This document shows, piece after piece, positions 1 through 8,624 of a DNA stretch of 64,000 nt. The translations under genes were made by a program, and so were the position numbers. The stretch comes from Bacillus sp. FJAT-29937 (lineage in GTDB: Bacteria; Bacillota; Bacilli; Bacillales; Cytobacillaceae): positions 186,001 through 250,000 of the forward strand of contig NZ_LMAS01000002.1 of the NCBI RefSeq assembly GCF_001509555.1. The letters run 5' to 3'. Every line of letters begins with the position of its first letter. Position 1 is the stretch's first letter. The notes beneath the pieces are model-generated. The model was not told the DNA's origin. It saw only the letters and a list, made by a program, of their open reading frames with translations, and did not search any database.

Positions 1-2
1 CG

Positions 3-821
3 GCGAATGCACCAACATGTTCTCTATCTACACAAACTGTGGCTTTCTCTCATTACAATTATCTTTCAGCTCAATTGCCGATCGATCCAAAAACTGGCCG
101 ATTGGTTTCTGGGGGTGTCAAAGAGCAGGCTGCACAGAGCTTGAAAAATATCAAGGCAATTTTAGAAAGTATCGACGTTCCTTTTGACGATATTGTTAAA
201 ATGACAATCTTCCTTAAAGATCTTTCAGATACTGAAGCGGTAAACGAGGTTTATTCAACATTTTTCCCAGACTCGGCTATCGCAAGAGCTGTAGGCTATG
301 TCCCTGCACTGACAACAGTTGCAGCTTCAGCACTGCCTATGGATGCTTTGGTACAAATTGAAGCAGTGGTATCACACGGAGATGGTACACCTCCACAAGC
401 TGTTGAAGACAGACATGGAATCGTTATATGGGCGAACAATACTGACAATGCACCAAAGAGTTCCCTATCTACACAAACTGTAGCGTTCTCTCATTACAAT
501 CACCTTTCAGCCCAATTGCCTTTGGATCCAAAAACTGGCCAATTGGTAGCTGGTGGTGTAAAAGAGCAGGCTGAACAGTGCTTGAAAAATATGAAGGCAA
601 TTGTAGAAAGTATCGAGCACGTCATGGACGATGTGGTTAAAGTAAATATCTTCGTTAAGAATATTGAAGATATGGATGCTGTAGACGAAGCTTACAAAAC
701 ATTCTTCCCAGGCGGTGTTCCTGCAAGAAGAACAGTTGGCGTATCAGCTTTACCTGGAGATGCTCTAATTCAAATCGATGCAGTTGTATCAAATGCTGAA
801 GGAACACCTCCAAAAGCATAA
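3..821 (+). CDS. Tandem two-domain RidA family protein (5' partial)
   Basis: The reading frame is open to the left edge, so the true start lies outside the window. The protein has two RidA/YjgF/UK114 domains joined by a short linker; RidA enzymes hydrolyse reactive enamine/imine intermediates of PLP enzymes in the cytoplasm. The two halves are near copies at DNA level, offset by 441 bp, which suggests a recent internal duplication. The second domain keeps the PARRTVGV motif with the Arg expected to bind the substrate carboxylate. In the first domain the matching position (codon 309-311) is CTG, Leu, inside PALTTVAA. A terminator follows 68 bp downstream. Family call firm; substrate unknown; a third domain upstream cannot be excluded. 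Confidence 0.85.
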   Translation, partial: ANAPTCSLSTQTVAFSHYNYLSAQLPIDPKTGRLVSGGVKEQAAQSLKNIKAILESIDVPFDDIVKMTIFLKDLSDTEAVNEVYSTFFPDSAIARAVGYVPALTTVAASALPMDALVQIEAVVSHGDGTPPQAVEDRHGIVIWANNTDNAPKSSLSTQTVAFSHYNHLSAQLPLDPKTGQLVAGGVKEQAEQCLKNMKAIVESIEHVMDDVVKVNIFVKNIEDMDAVDEAYKTFFPGGVPARRTVGVSALPGDALIQIDAVVSNAEGTPPKA

Positions 822-888
822 CAGGTACTATCAACGTTCTTGTAAATTCCGATTGTGAATGCAAAATCGCATATCCTATTCATAAAAA

Positions 889-928
889 GAAGCTGTCTCA
901 AATGAAAGTTGAGACAGCTTCCGTTTTT
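889..928 (+). terminator. Intrinsic terminator of the RidA gene
   Basis: A perfect 13-bp stem (GAAGCTGTCTCAA, 889-901, and its complement, 909-921) with a 7-nt loop is followed by CGTTTTT. Confidence 0.85.
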
Positions 929-955
929 ACAGACGAGATTATGGTTCTGTACAGT

Positions 956-1152
956 AGTTGGAAAATAAACGGAGAAACTCCTTTTATTTTGGGAAATACC
1001 CATATTTCCCTTGAAATAGAGGTAGTTTTTCCGCTTATCTTATCAAAATTCTTGTATTTTGTCTTATTTAGAGAGGTTAGTCGGAATATCTCCCCTTATA
1101 TCTGCTTATTAAGCCGCCAATATAACATTAGCCGGAAATTCTCCGCTTATCT
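956..1152. repeat. Palindrome-rich intergenic repeat, copy 1
   Basis: About 197 bp that align along their whole length with 17219-17413, including shared blocks such as GGGAAATACCCATATTTCCC and CATTAGCCGGAAATTCTCCG. It holds several GGA..TCC/CCG mini-palindromes. The reverse complement has the same layout as the elements at 9593-9825 and 35855-36086. I see no plausible gene in it. With the terminator it fills most of the gap 822-1186. Confidence 0.75.
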
Positions 1153-1186
1153 GTACAAAAATCAGCAATGAATAATATGTATTCGA

Positions 1187-2335
1187 TTATTTCGCTAATC
1201 CCAAAATTAACCCCTTATAGATATCGAAGAAAGCTAAGTAGTAATCTTTATAGACATATTCATCTGTTTTGTGTGCCATTTTTGTTTCGCCTGGACCAAA
1301 CATCATGAATGGAAAGTTTTTATCTTTACCACGTAATAAGTTTGATGCGTCCGTCACCCCTGGCGAACCTTTAACAGAAATGTCTAAACCTAAATGTTTT
1401 TTACCGAGTTCTTTAGCAAGTTCAACCATTTCAGACTGACCTGAAGTGAAAACACTTGGCAATGACATTGTCACTTCAACATTAATATTCGAGCCTTCTT
1501 TATTGTATTTGTCAGCTGTTGTATTGAATAAATCAATCACTTCATCATTATCAAATTCCGGGATCGTCCGCACGTTTATTTCAGCTACTGCTTTTTCTGG
1601 AACGGAGTTTACTTGGTTCCCTGCATTAAAAATCGTTGTACTCATAACCAATTTATCTAAAATTTCATTTTTACGAACATCGCCATTCAATTTTTCGTCT
1701 AATTCTAATAGATAGGCCATCAATGGGTTAATGGCGTTATAGCCTTGGTCAGGCATAGAACTGTGTGCTGCTTCACCAATAGACGTTACCTGTAAGTTAA
1801 GTGATCCTTTGTGAGAGTAAATAATCGTGTCATGAGAAGGTTCAGCTACCCATAGATAATCTACATCATCCATATAGCCTTCATCGTATAATTTTTTAGA
1901 GCCTGCGCCGCCGACTTCTTCACCAGTCGTTGCCATAAAACGGACAGTACCTTTTTTAAGTTCATTATTTTCCTTGAGTTCAATCATCACTAAAGCAAGG
2001 TTCACTAATCCTGCTTTCATGTCATTTGTTCCGCGTCCGTATAATTTTCCATCTCTTTCTGTCAACGTGAACGGATCTGAAGTCCAATCGCTTTCATCAC
2101 CAGGAGATACGACATCCATATGACCAGAAACACCGATGACTGGAAGCCCGCTTCCAATTTCAGCCACTAAGTTAACACGAGTGTCTGTAACTGGAACAAT
2201 TTTAGATTCAATGCCGTACTCAGCAAATAAATCTTTCAAGTAATTTGCCACTTCGATTTCGTTTTCATTAACAGATTTAATCGCTATCATGTCAGATAGA
2301 ATCTTTATCTTTTCTTCTTCTGTAAACTGTTTCAT
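1187..2335 (-). CDS. M20 family metallopeptidase (ArgE/DapE-type deacylase)
   Basis: A 382-residue dizinc amidohydrolase of the ArgE/DapE/CPG2 group, cytoplasmic, cleaving N-acyl groups from amino acids or peptides. Visible motifs in order are SGHMDVV (Zn-binding His and catalytic Asp), GRGTNDMKAG (bridging Asp), TTGEEVGGAG (catalytic base Glu and Zn-binding Glu), and a C-terminal MAHKTDEY segment carrying the last Zn-binding His. Length matches the family. The ATG at 2335 follows GGAGGGGTTATT. It is a single gene transcribed away from copZ. It could be a succinyl-diaminopimelate desuccinylase, an acetylornithine deacetylase or a dipeptidase; the sequence does not settle which. Confidence 0.85.
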   Translation of the reverse strand: MKQFTEEEKIKILSDMIAIKSVNENEIEVANYLKDLFAEYGIESKIVPVTDTRVNLVAEIGSGLPVIGVSGHMDVVSPGDESDWTSDPFTLTERDGKLYGRGTNDMKAGLVNLALVMIELKENNELKKGTVRFMATTGEEVGGAGSKKLYDEGYMDDVDYLWVAEPSHDTIIYSHKGSLNLQVTSIGEAAHSSMPDQGYNAINPLMAYLLELDEKLNGDVRKNEILDKLVMSTTIFNAGNQVNSVPEKAVAEINVRTIPEFDNDEVIDLFNTTADKYNKEGSNINVEVTMSLPSVFTSGQSEMVELAKELGKKHLGLDISVKGSPGVTDASNLLRGKDKNFPFMMFGPGETKMAHKTDEYVYKDYYLAFFDIYKGLILGLAK

Positions 2336-2495
2336 AATAACCCCTCCAAAAATTCCCTTCTATTCTCAATGAGAATACAACCCTATTTTTACCCAAAAGT
2401 CACTTAAGGATTCTTTGGAATCGCTATATTCCTTTATACCTTGAGTGGCTAAAAAAAACCCGGATTTAAGAATGAAAAAAACTTATTTTTTTCAC

Positions 2496-2525
2496 TTTAC
2501 ATACCTCACGAGGGTATAGTATGAT
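2496..2525 (+). promoter_or_regulatory. copZ promoter with CsoR/CstR-type operator
   Basis: TTTACA (2496-2501), an 18-bp spacer and TATGAT (2520-2525). The spacer holds the inverted repeat ATACCTCACGAGGGTAT (2501-2517), the form recognised by CsoR-family repressors. Binding between -35 and -10 would block polymerase. Confidence 0.75.
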
Positions 2526-2596
2526 GTTATTGAGATGTAATGAAAAAATACGTTATTTTGTAATAAATATTATTTCACTTAAAGGAGAGAGGAAAT

Positions 2597-2803
2597 ATGC
2601 AAACAGTAACATTAAATGTACAAGGAATGTCATGCGGACATTGTGTGAAGGCTATTGAGGGAAGTGTAGGTCAACTAGAAGGAATAAACGAAGTGAAAGT
2701 AAATTTATCCGAAGCACAAGTGGAAGTATCATTTAATGAATCACAAGTCTCATTAGAAAAAATTAAAGAAACAATTGATGATCAAGGATATGACGTAGAA
2801 TAA
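2597..2803 (+). CDS. copZ: Copper chaperone CopZ
   Basis: A 68-residue single heavy-metal-associated domain. GMSCGHC near the N-terminus supplies the two Cys that bind Cu(I), followed by the alternating beta/alpha pattern ending in DDQGYDVE typical of Bacillus CopZ. It carries Cu(I) in the cytoplasm to the efflux ATPase encoded next. A strong RBS (AAAGGAGAGAGG) precedes the ATG. It has its own operator-bearing promoter and a terminator-like hairpin directly after the stop, so its level can be set apart from copA. No csoR gene is adjacent, unlike the usual csoR-copZ-copA order. Confidence 0.92.
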   Translation: MQTVTLNVQGMSCGHCVKAIEGSVGQLEGINEVKVNLSEAQVEVSFNESQVSLEKIKETIDDQGYDVE

Positions 2804-2832
2804 GAGTGCTTCCAGAGCACTCTATCATTTTT
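2803..2832 (+). terminator. Hairpin terminator or attenuator after copZ
   Basis: AGAGTGCT (2803-2810), a 5-nt loop, the complement AGCACTCT (2816-2823), then ATCATTTTT. Probably a partial terminator between copZ and copA. Confidence 0.7.
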
Positions 2833-2840
2833 GTGAAAAC

Positions 2841-2857
2841 ATACCCCTTATAGGTAT
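2841..2857 (+). promoter_or_regulatory. CsoR/CstR-type operator upstream of copA
   Basis: ATACCCCTTATAGGTAT is an imperfect inverted repeat of the same class as the copZ and yrk sites. It overlaps a weak possible promoter (TTGTGA 2831-2836, TATAGG 2855-2860) and ends 20 bp before the copA start. Confidence 0.65.
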
Positions 2858-2877
2858 AGGGTGAGGTGGGAAAGAAC

Positions 2878-5313
2878 ATGAGTACGGCCGCATTGGAAGC
2901 TAGTAAATTAAAAGAAACAAGTATCCAAATTACAGGAATGACTTGTGCAGCGTGTGCCACACGTATTGAAAAAGGGATAAGTAAAATGGAAGGTGTCGAG
3001 CAAGCTTCCGTCAACTTGGCACTTGAAAAGTCAACGATTAAATATGATCCGTCAAAACTGAGTGAAGCAGATTTTGAAAAGAAAATTGAGGCACTTGGCT
3101 ACGGAGTTGTGAAACAGAAAGCAGAATTTGAAATTACAGGAATGACTTGCGCAGCTTGTTCTACTCGGATTGAAAAAGGGTTAAATAAAATGGAAGGTGT
3201 CGCAACGGCAACCGTCAATTTAGCACTTGAAAAAGCAACCATTGAATTTAATCCTTCGGAAGTAACGATTGCTGACATTATTGCGAAGGTTGAGAAGCTT
3301 GGGTACGGCGCACACCAAAAGCAAGGGGAAGAACCCCAGGTAGACCATCGTGAAAAGCACATAAAAGACCAACAGCGAAAATTCATTATTTCTGCGATTT
3401 TATCATTGCCTTTATTATGGACGATGGTCGGGCACTTTTCCTTTACATCGTTTTTATATGTACCGGATTTCTTAATGAATCCATGGATCCAAATGATATT
3501 AGCAACACCTGTGCAGTTTTATATTGGGAAGCAATTTTATTTGGGTGCTTATAATTCACTTCGCAATGGCGGAGCGAATATGGATGTACTCGTTGCCATG
3601 GGTACTTCTGCAGCCTATTTTTATAGTCTATATCAAGCAATTATTACTGTTGGAACAAACCATGCACCACATCTTTACTTTGAAACAAGTGCGGTGTTGA
3701 TTACGCTCATTCTTTTAGGAAAAGTATTTGAAGCAAGAGCAAAAGGCCGTTCATCTGAAGCGATAAAAAAATTAATGGGGCTTCAAGCCAAAACTGCCAT
3801 CGTTGTACGTGACGGAGTAGAAAAAGAAGTACCGTTAGAGGAAGTAGTCATTGGTGACACCATTTTAGTGAAACCAGGTGAGAAAATTCCAGTTGATGGA
3901 GAAGTATTAGAAGGAACAACGGCTGTTGATGAATCCATGTTAACAGGCGAAAGTTTACCAGTGGATAAAAAGAGCGGCGACGTATTATACGGATCGACCA
4001 TTAACAAAAATGGATTTATCAAAATGTCAGCAACAAAGGTTGGGCGTGACACAGCGTTAGCCCAAATTATTAAAGTAGTAGAAGATGCACAGGGTTCCAA
4101 GGCACCGATTCAGCGCATGGCTGATAAAATTTCAGGGATTTTTGTCCCGATTGTAGTGGGAATTGCCATCCTTACCTTCTTAATTTGGATCCTATTCGTT
4201 CAACCAGGTGAGTTTACACCGGCACTTGAAGTGTTAATCGCCGTGCTTGTTATTGCTTGTCCGTGTGCACTTGGTTTAGCAACGCCGACTTCGATTATGG
4301 CAGGGAGCGGTCGTGCAGCAGAGTTTGGTATTCTATTCAAAGGCGGCGAGCATTTAGAGCAAACTGGGGGCATTGACACAGTTGTCGTTGATAAAACTGG
4401 TACTGTCACACATGGTAAACCTGTATTAACAGATGTTTTATTAGCGAATGGTCAGGACGAAGAGAAATTTTTATCACTAATTGGTGCAGCAGAAAAACAA
4501 TCTGAACACCCATTAGCAGAAGCGATCGTTCAAGGCATCCAAGAGAAGGGCATCGAACTTGGCACCGTCCAATTCTTCGAAGCGATTCCGGGTTTCGGTG
4601 TTCAGGCTACCGTTTCAGGTCAAGCGGTCATCATTGGTACACGTAAACTCATGCAGCAATACGGCATCGATATGACAGCAGTTCTTCCAACAATGGAAAA
4701 ATTGGAGAGAGACGGAAAAACAGCGATGCTAGCTGGAATTAATGGTCAATACGCTGGGGTGGTTGCCGTAGCGGATACAATTAAAGATACTTCTCTACAA
4801 GCGATTCGCCGTTTACAAGAAATGGGCATCAAAGTCATCATGATGACAGGTGATAACGAGCGTACAGCGCAGGCCATTGGGAAAGAGGTAGGTGTTGACG
4901 CAGTTATAGCTGAAGTCCTTCCTGAAGGGAAGGCTGAAGAAGTGAAAAAGCTGCAACAACAGGGCAAAAAAGTGGCAATGGTCGGCGATGGGATTAATGA
5001 TGCACCAGCACTAGCTACAGCTAATATAGGGATGGCCATTGGTACAGGCACAGATGTCGCAATGGAAGCTGCAGATGTAACACTAATCCGCGGAGACTTA
5101 AACAGTATTGCCGATGCGATCATTATGAGCCGCAAAACAATGCGCAACATTAAACAAAACTTATTCTGGGCATTTGGCTACAATACACTAGGGATTCCAA
5201 TTGCAGCAATCGGGTTACTAGCGCCGTGGGTTGCTGGTGCAGCGATGGCATTTAGTTCTGTATCAGTTGTGTTGAACGCCTTACGCTTACAACGGATTAA
5301 ATTAGAAAAATAA
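2878..5313 (+). CDS. copA: Copper-exporting P1B-type ATPase CopA
   Basis: An 811-residue membrane pump that drives Cu(I) out of the cell with ATP. Two N-terminal metal-binding domains carry MTCAAC at residues 21-26 and 89-94. Then come transmembrane helices, the TGES actuator motif, the CPC metal-site helix (461-463), the phosphorylation motif DKTGT (Asp about 505), the HP motif (SEHPLAEA) and [10 protein letters not shown]. Length and order are normal for Bacillus CopA. I prefer the ATG at 2878, 7 bp after GAGGTGGG, over the in-frame GTG at 2866. It forms a copper-resistance unit with copZ and has its own operator. Confidence 0.93.
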   Translation: MSTAALEASKLKETSIQITGMTCAACATRIEKGISKMEGVEQASVNLALEKSTIKYDPSKLSEADFEKKIEALGYGVVKQKAEFEITGMTCAACSTRIEKGLNKMEGVATATVNLALEKATIEFNPSEVTIADIIAKVEKLGYGAHQKQGEEPQVDHREKHIKDQQRKFIISAILSLPLLWTMVGHFSFTSFLYVPDFLMNPWIQMILATPVQFYIGKQFYLGAYNSLRNGGANMDVLVAMGTSAAYFYSLYQAIITVGTNHAPHLYFETSAVLITLILLGKVFEARAKGRSSEAIKKLMGLQAKTAIVVRDGVEKEVPLEEVVIGDTILVKPGEKIPVDGEVLEGTTAVDESMLTGESLPVDKKSGDVLYGSTINKNGFIKMSATKVGRDTALAQIIKVVEDAQGSKAPIQRMADKISGIFVPIVVGIAILTFLIWILFVQPGEFTPALEVLIAVLVIACPCALGLATPTSIMAGSGRAAEFGILFKGGEHLEQTGGIDTVVVDKTGTVTHGKPVLTDVLLANGQDEEKFLSLIGAAEKQSEHPLAEAIVQGIQEKGIELGTVQFFEAIPGFGVQATVSGQAVIIGTRKLMQQYGIDMTAVLPTMEKLERDGKTAMLAGINGQYAGVVAVADTIKDTSLQAIRRLQEMGIKVIMMTGDNERTAQAIGKEVGVDAVIAEVLPEGKAEEVKKLQQQGKKVAMVGDGINDAPALATANIGMAIGTGTDVAMEAADVTLIRGDLNSIADAIIMSRKTMRNIKQNLFWAFGYNTLGIPIAAIGLLAPWVAGAAMAFSSVSVVLNALRLQRIKLEK

Positions 5314-5325
5314 TGGCACTGATAG

Positions 5326-5370
5326 CTGTAGAGTAAACCGCGAGTTGCATAGTTTACTCTACAGTTTTTA
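5326..5370 (+). terminator. Terminator after copA
   Basis: A perfect 13-bp stem, CTGTAGAGTAAAC (5326-5338) with its complement at 5352-5364, followed by a T run. The remaining 160 bp up to 5534 show nothing I can name. Confidence 0.88.
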
Positions 5371-5534
5371 TATTTGAAAAATGTACATTTAAGGGAACTA
5401 GATTAGTGGGATGTGGGAATCGTAATGGATCAACAGGCTTAAGCAATTATGCGAGCTATCAATTATCGATTGTAATTAATAAATAGTAAAATAGGGAATT
5501 CAAATATTACACTGGAGGGAGGCAGTTGCTACTG

Positions 5535-5563
5535 TTGACAATATACCTATAAGGGTATAATAT
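5535..5563 (+). promoter_or_regulatory. Promoter and operator of the CstR-type repressor gene
   Basis: A near-ideal sigma-A promoter: TTGACA (5535-5540), 17 bp, TAATAT (5558-5563). The operator ATACCTATAAGGGTAT (5543-5558) fills the spacer, implying autorepression. Confidence 0.85.
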
Positions 5564-5634
5564 GAGGCTTGTCAGTGCTTTTGTGAATAACGAGGGTGAT
5601 AATGGTGTTTATCATAATGGAAAGGAGAATTCCT

Positions 5635-5895
5635 ATGGAATACAATGATCAAATTAAAAATAGAGTAAAACGGATGGAAGGGCAGCTTCGAGGGATTTTG
5701 AAAATGATGGAAGAAAACAAAGATTGTAAAGAGGTCGTTACTCAGTTATCAGCTGTTCGTTCAGCGGTAGATAGAACAGTCGGTGTAATCGTGAGTTCAA
5801 ACTTAGTTGAATGTGTGCAAGCTGCAGAACAAAATGGAGATAAAACGGATGAATTAATTAAAGAAGCTGTTAACCTGCTAGTAAAAAGCAGATAA
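5635..5895 (+). CDS. CstR-type persulfide-sensing repressor (CsoR family)
   Basis: An 86-residue all-helical CsoR-family repressor. Copper-sensing CsoR uses a Cys-His-Cys site; here Cys31 and Cys60 are present while the His position is Asn56 (SSNLVECV). This Cys/Cys pattern defines CstR, which is oxidised by persulfides and polysulfides to a di- or trisulfide and then leaves DNA. It is the counterpart of B. subtilis YrkD by gene order. Start chosen at the ATG 5635 behind AAAGGAG; in-frame starts at 5596, 5602 and 5617 give longer, unfamiliar N-termini. It heads the sulfur island and likely represses itself and the genes that follow. Confidence 0.85.
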   Translation: MEYNDQIKNRVKRMEGQLRGILKMMEENKDCKEVVTQLSAVRSAVDRTVGVIVSSNLVECVQAAEQNGDKTDELIKEAVNLLVKSR

Positions 5896-5906
5896 AAAAA
5901 TTTTGT

Positions 5907-5949
5907 TTGACATTCTTTTTTTTTCTTAGTAATATACCCATAGGGGTAA
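5907..5949 (+). promoter_or_regulatory. Promoter and operator before the DsrE-like gene
   Basis: TTGACA (5907-5912), 17-bp T-rich spacer, TAATAT (5930-5935). The operator ATACCCATAGGGGTAA (5934-5949) overlaps the -10 end and start region. Confidence 0.8.
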
Positions 5950-5980
5950 GGGTAAAAATAAAATAAGGAGTGATAAATCA

Positions 5981-6460
5981 ATGATAGAAAACAAAAAGAC
6001 AACAATTGTATTATTTAGTGGAGATTATGATAAAGCAATGGCCGCTTATATTATTGCAAACGGTGCAGCTGCCTATGATCATGAAGTAACCATTTTCCAT
6101 ACATTCTGGGGATTAAATGCCTTACGAAAAGATGAGAATATTGAAGTGAAAAAAGGCTTTATGGAAAAAATGTTTGGAAAAATGATGCCAAGAGGCGCAG
6201 ATAAGATGGGGCTTTCCAAAATGCATTTTGCGGGTTTCGGTCCTAAAATGATTAAAGATGTGATGAAAAAACATAATGCAGTGCCGCTTCCAGAGCTAAT
6301 CGAATTGGCAAAAGAGCAAGATGTAAAGCTTGTCGCATGTACGATGACAATGGATTTATTAGGACTTCAAAAGGAAGAACTGCTGGATAATATCGATTAT
6401 GCAGGAGTGGCTGCTTACTTATCTGATGCAGAAGATGGCAACGTGAATTTATTTATCTAA
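5981..6460 (+). CDS. yrkE: DsrE/DsrF-like sulfur-carrier family protein (YrkE-like)
   Basis: A 159-residue soluble protein of the DsrE/DsrF/DrsH fold. It opens with a beta strand and GDYDKAMAAYIIANGA helix, and has a Cys in VACTMTMDLLGL, the place where DsrE-like proteins hold persulfide sulfur. By order and similarity it matches B. subtilis YrkE. It probably receives or passes sulfane sulfur with the neighbouring TusA and rhodanese proteins. It has its own promoter-operator and a good RBS (TAAGGAGTG). The biochemical role is inferred from context. Confidence 0.8.
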   Translation: MIENKKTTIVLFSGDYDKAMAAYIIANGAAAYDHEVTIFHTFWGLNALRKDENIEVKKGFMEKMFGKMMPRGADKMGLSKMHFAGFGPKMIKDVMKKHNAVPLPELIELAKEQDVKLVACTMTMDLLGLQKEELLDNIDYAGVAAYLSDAEDGNVNLFI

Positions 6461-6503
6461 ATCTTAGGAGCACAAAATGAAGTAAATTTTTTTAATTAAT
6501 AAA

Positions 6504-6519
6504 ATACCCACAGGGGTAA
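6504..6519 (+). promoter_or_regulatory. CstR-type operator before the TusA-rhodanese gene
   Basis: ATACCCACAGGGGTAA lies 18 bp before the start codon and just upstream of the RBS. No clear -35/-10 pair is seen, so this site may act as a roadblock or on read-through transcripts. Confidence 0.65.
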
Positions 6520-6536
6520 ATCAGGAGGCTTATTAT

Positions 6537-7109
6537 ATGGAATCATTAATAACAGAATTTTTATTAGATGCAAAAGGATTAGCTTGCCCAATGCCAGTCG
6601 TGAAAACTAAAAAGAAAATGAATGAATTACAAGCTGGCCAAGTTTTGGAAGTCCAAGCCACAGATAAAGGGTCGAAAGCCGATATTCAAGCTTGGGCTAA
6701 CAGTACTGGTCATCAGTACCTTGGGACAATTGAAGAAGGAGATGTGCTAAAACATTATGTAAGAAAATCATCGAATGATCGTTTAATTGAAAGAAAACAT
6801 CTCAATGCAACTAGCAATGAAGGGCTTGAAAAGAAGCTAGAAGCTAATGAAAACATCGTGATTCTGGATGTAAGAGAATCAGCTGAATATGCATTTAACC
6901 ATATTCCTAATGCTATTTCGATTCCGTTAGGAGAATTGGAAGAGCGTCTAAGCGAATTAAACAAAGATGAAGAAATATATGTGGTATGCCGAACAGGAAA
7001 CCGCAGTGATCTTGCTTGTCAAAAATTAGCTAAAAAGGGTTTTGCTAATGTGATTAATGTAGTTCCAGGCATGAGTGGTTGGACAGGAAAAACGGATACT
7101 TCTATTTAA
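6537..7109 (+). CDS. yrkF: TusA-rhodanese fusion sulfurtransferase (YrkF/CstA-like)
   Basis: A 190-residue cytoplasmic fusion. Residues about 8-78 form a TusA domain with the sulfur-carrying Cys in LACPMPVVKTKK. After a linker, residues about 90-185 form a rhodanese domain with active-site loop CRTGNRSD. TusA moves sulfur as a persulfide and rhodanese transfers sulfane sulfur, so the two domains can hand sulfur to each other, as described for staphylococcal CstA. RBS CAGGAGG lies 10 bp upstream. It sits in the island between the DsrE-like and dioxygenase genes and is preceded by an operator. Confidence 0.88.
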   Translation: MESLITEFLLDAKGLACPMPVVKTKKKMNELQAGQVLEVQATDKGSKADIQAWANSTGHQYLGTIEEGDVLKHYVRKSSNDRLIERKHLNATSNEGLEKKLEANENIVILDVRESAEYAFNHIPNAISIPLGELEERLSELNKDEEIYVVCRTGNRSDLACQKLAKKGFANVINVVPGMSGWTGKTDTSI

Positions 7110-7136
7110 TAGAAACCTATTTTTTTAATCAAAGAG

Positions 7137-7153
7137 ATACCACAGGGGGTAAT
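7137..7153 (+). promoter_or_regulatory. CstR-type operator overlapping the RBS of the dioxygenase gene
   Basis: ATACCACAGGGGGTAAT. Its right half AGGGGG also serves as the RBS for the ATG at 7158, so bound repressor would cover the leader DNA. Confidence 0.6.
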
Positions 7154-7157
7154 GGGG

Positions 7158-8285
7158 ATGACTGTAAAGGCAATAGGTTCAAAAGAAATGACGAAAAAAG
7201 TTTTTAATAAAGAAGAATTATTTATTCTAGACGTTCGTAACGAGAGTGACTTTCAAGACTGGAAAATTGAAGGGGGGAACTTTGAATATCTAAATATCCC
7301 ATACTTTGAATTACTTGATGGAGTGGAAGAGATTGTAGAAAAGCTTCCTAATGACAAGGAAATATTAGTTGTATGTGCAAAGGAAGGCTCTTCTATCATG
7401 GTGGCAGAGATGCTATCTGAACAGGGTTTAACAGTTTTTTATCTACAAGGTGGTATGAAAGCATGGAGTGAACACCTAGAGCCTGTAAAAGTTGGAGATT
7501 TAACTGATGGTGGAGAAATTTATCAATTTGTCCGTATTGGGAAAGGCTGTTTATCGTACATGGTTGTTTCAAACGGTGAAGCTGCAATTATCGATCCGAC
7601 ACGTATGACGGATATTTATCTTGATTTTGCAAAAGAAATTGGAGCGACAATCACTCATGTATTTGATACTCACTTACATGCAGATCATATTTCTGGGGGA
7701 AGAAACATCGCTGATAAAACTGGTGCAACATACTGGCTACCCCCAAAGGATGCAACAGAGGTAACATTCGAATATATGCCTTTGGAAGGCGGCAATAACG
7801 TAACAATTGGTAATACAGCTATTGATATTCACGCTCTATACTCTCCAGGGCATACCATTGGATCGACATCATTTGTCGTTGATGGAAAGTTCCTGCTTTC
7901 AGGAGACATCTTATTCATCGATTCAATTGGAAGACCCGATTTAGCTGGATTGGCTGAGGATTGGGTAGCAGATTTAAGAGAAAGCCTCTATTTACGTTAC
8001 AGGGAGCTTTCAGAAGAACTAGTTGTTCTCCCAGCTCACTTTATGATTATTGATGAATTAAATGAAGATGGAAGTGTATCAGAAAAATTAGGCACACTTT
8101 TCGCTAAAAATCATGGCTTAAATATTGAAGACGAAAATGAATTTAGAAGACTCGTTACTGAGAATCTGCCGCCACAGCCAAATGCTTATCAAGAAATTCG
8201 TGAAACAAACATGGGTAAAATCAACCCTGATGAAGAAATCCAACGTGAAATGGAAATTGGGCCAAACCGCTGCGCAGTGAGATAG
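7158..8285 (+). CDS. yrkH: Rhodanese-persulfide dioxygenase fusion (YrkH/CstB-like)
   Basis: A 375-residue fusion. Residues about 5-105 are a rhodanese domain with Cys in VVCAKEGSS. From about residue 110 a metallo-beta-lactamase domain of the ETHE1 type carries [34 protein letters not shown] and LPAHF, which give the mononuclear iron ligands of persulfide dioxygenases. Such enzymes oxidise low-molecular-weight persulfide to sulfite, and the rhodanese can make thiosulfate. The ATG at 7158 is 8 bp after AGGGGG; the ATG at 7152 is too close to it. The rhodanese comes first, whereas staphylococcal CstB begins with the dioxygenase. Confidence 0.87.
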   Translation: MTVKAIGSKEMTKKVFNKEELFILDVRNESDFQDWKIEGGNFEYLNIPYFELLDGVEEIVEKLPNDKEILVVCAKEGSSIMVAEMLSEQGLTVFYLQGGMKAWSEHLEPVKVGDLTDGGEIYQFVRIGKGCLSYMVVSNGEAAIIDPTRMTDIYLDFAKEIGATITHVFDTHLHADHISGGRNIADKTGATYWLPPKDATEVTFEYMPLEGGNNVTIGNTAIDIHALYSPGHTIGSTSFVVDGKFLLSGDILFIDSIGRPDLAGLAEDWVADLRESLYLRYRELSEELVVLPAHFMIIDELNEDGSVSEKLGTLFAKNHGLNIEDENEFRRLVTENLPPQPNAYQEIRETNMGKINPDEEIQREMEIGPNRCAVR

Positions 8286-8334
8286 GGCAGCAGCAATAAC
8301 AGATTTTATTAGAAAACTAGGAGGAATTTTTAAA

Positions 8335-8562
8335 ATGGAAACTAAGAAACTATTAGATGCAAAAGGTTTAGCATGTCCCATGCCGGTTGTTAGAACAAAA
8401 AAGGCAATCAACGAACTTCAATCAGGAGATATATTAGAGATTCATGCGACAGATAAGGGGGCAAAAAGTGATCTAACTGCATGGGCAAAATCAGGTGGTC
8501 ATGAATTAATAAAGCATGAAGAAGAAAATAATGTATTCAAGTTTTGGATTAAAAAAGGTTAA
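8335..8562 (+). CDS. yrkI: TusA family sulfur carrier protein (YrkI)
   Basis: A 75-residue single TusA domain with the Cys in LACPMPVVRTKKAI. It closely resembles the N-terminal half of the TusA-rhodanese protein encoded at 6537-7109. It shuttles persulfide sulfur in the cytoplasm. RBS AGGAGG precedes the ATG, and it lies 49 bp after the dioxygenase gene without a promoter of its own, so it is probably co-transcribed. Family certain, partner inferred. Confidence 0.9.
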   Translation: METKKLLDAKGLACPMPVVRTKKAINELQSGDILEIHATDKGAKSDLTAWAKSGGHELIKHEEENNVFKFWIKKG

Positions 8563-8567
8563 GAAAT

Positions 8568-8589
8568 AGGGGACCAGTATAGGGTCCCT
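8568..8589 (+). other. Hairpin between the TusA and TauE genes
   Basis: GGGACC (8570-8575) pairs with GGTCCC (8583-8588) around a short loop. There is no T run, so it is more likely an RNA-processing or attenuation element than a terminator. Confidence 0.45.
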
Positions 8590-8624
8590 GTTATTGATTA
8601 GCCTTCTAAAAGGGAGGTAACATA

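Noticed and set aside
956-1152. CRISPR-like array
   Set aside because: The palindromic units differ from each other and their spacing varies, with no identical direct repeats and no cas genes.
902-1171. 89-codon open frame on the plus strand
   Set aside because: It runs through a terminator and the repeat element and has no RBS.
2866-2877. GTG start for copA four codons upstream
   Set aside because: It lies inside the RBS region of the better placed ATG at 2878.
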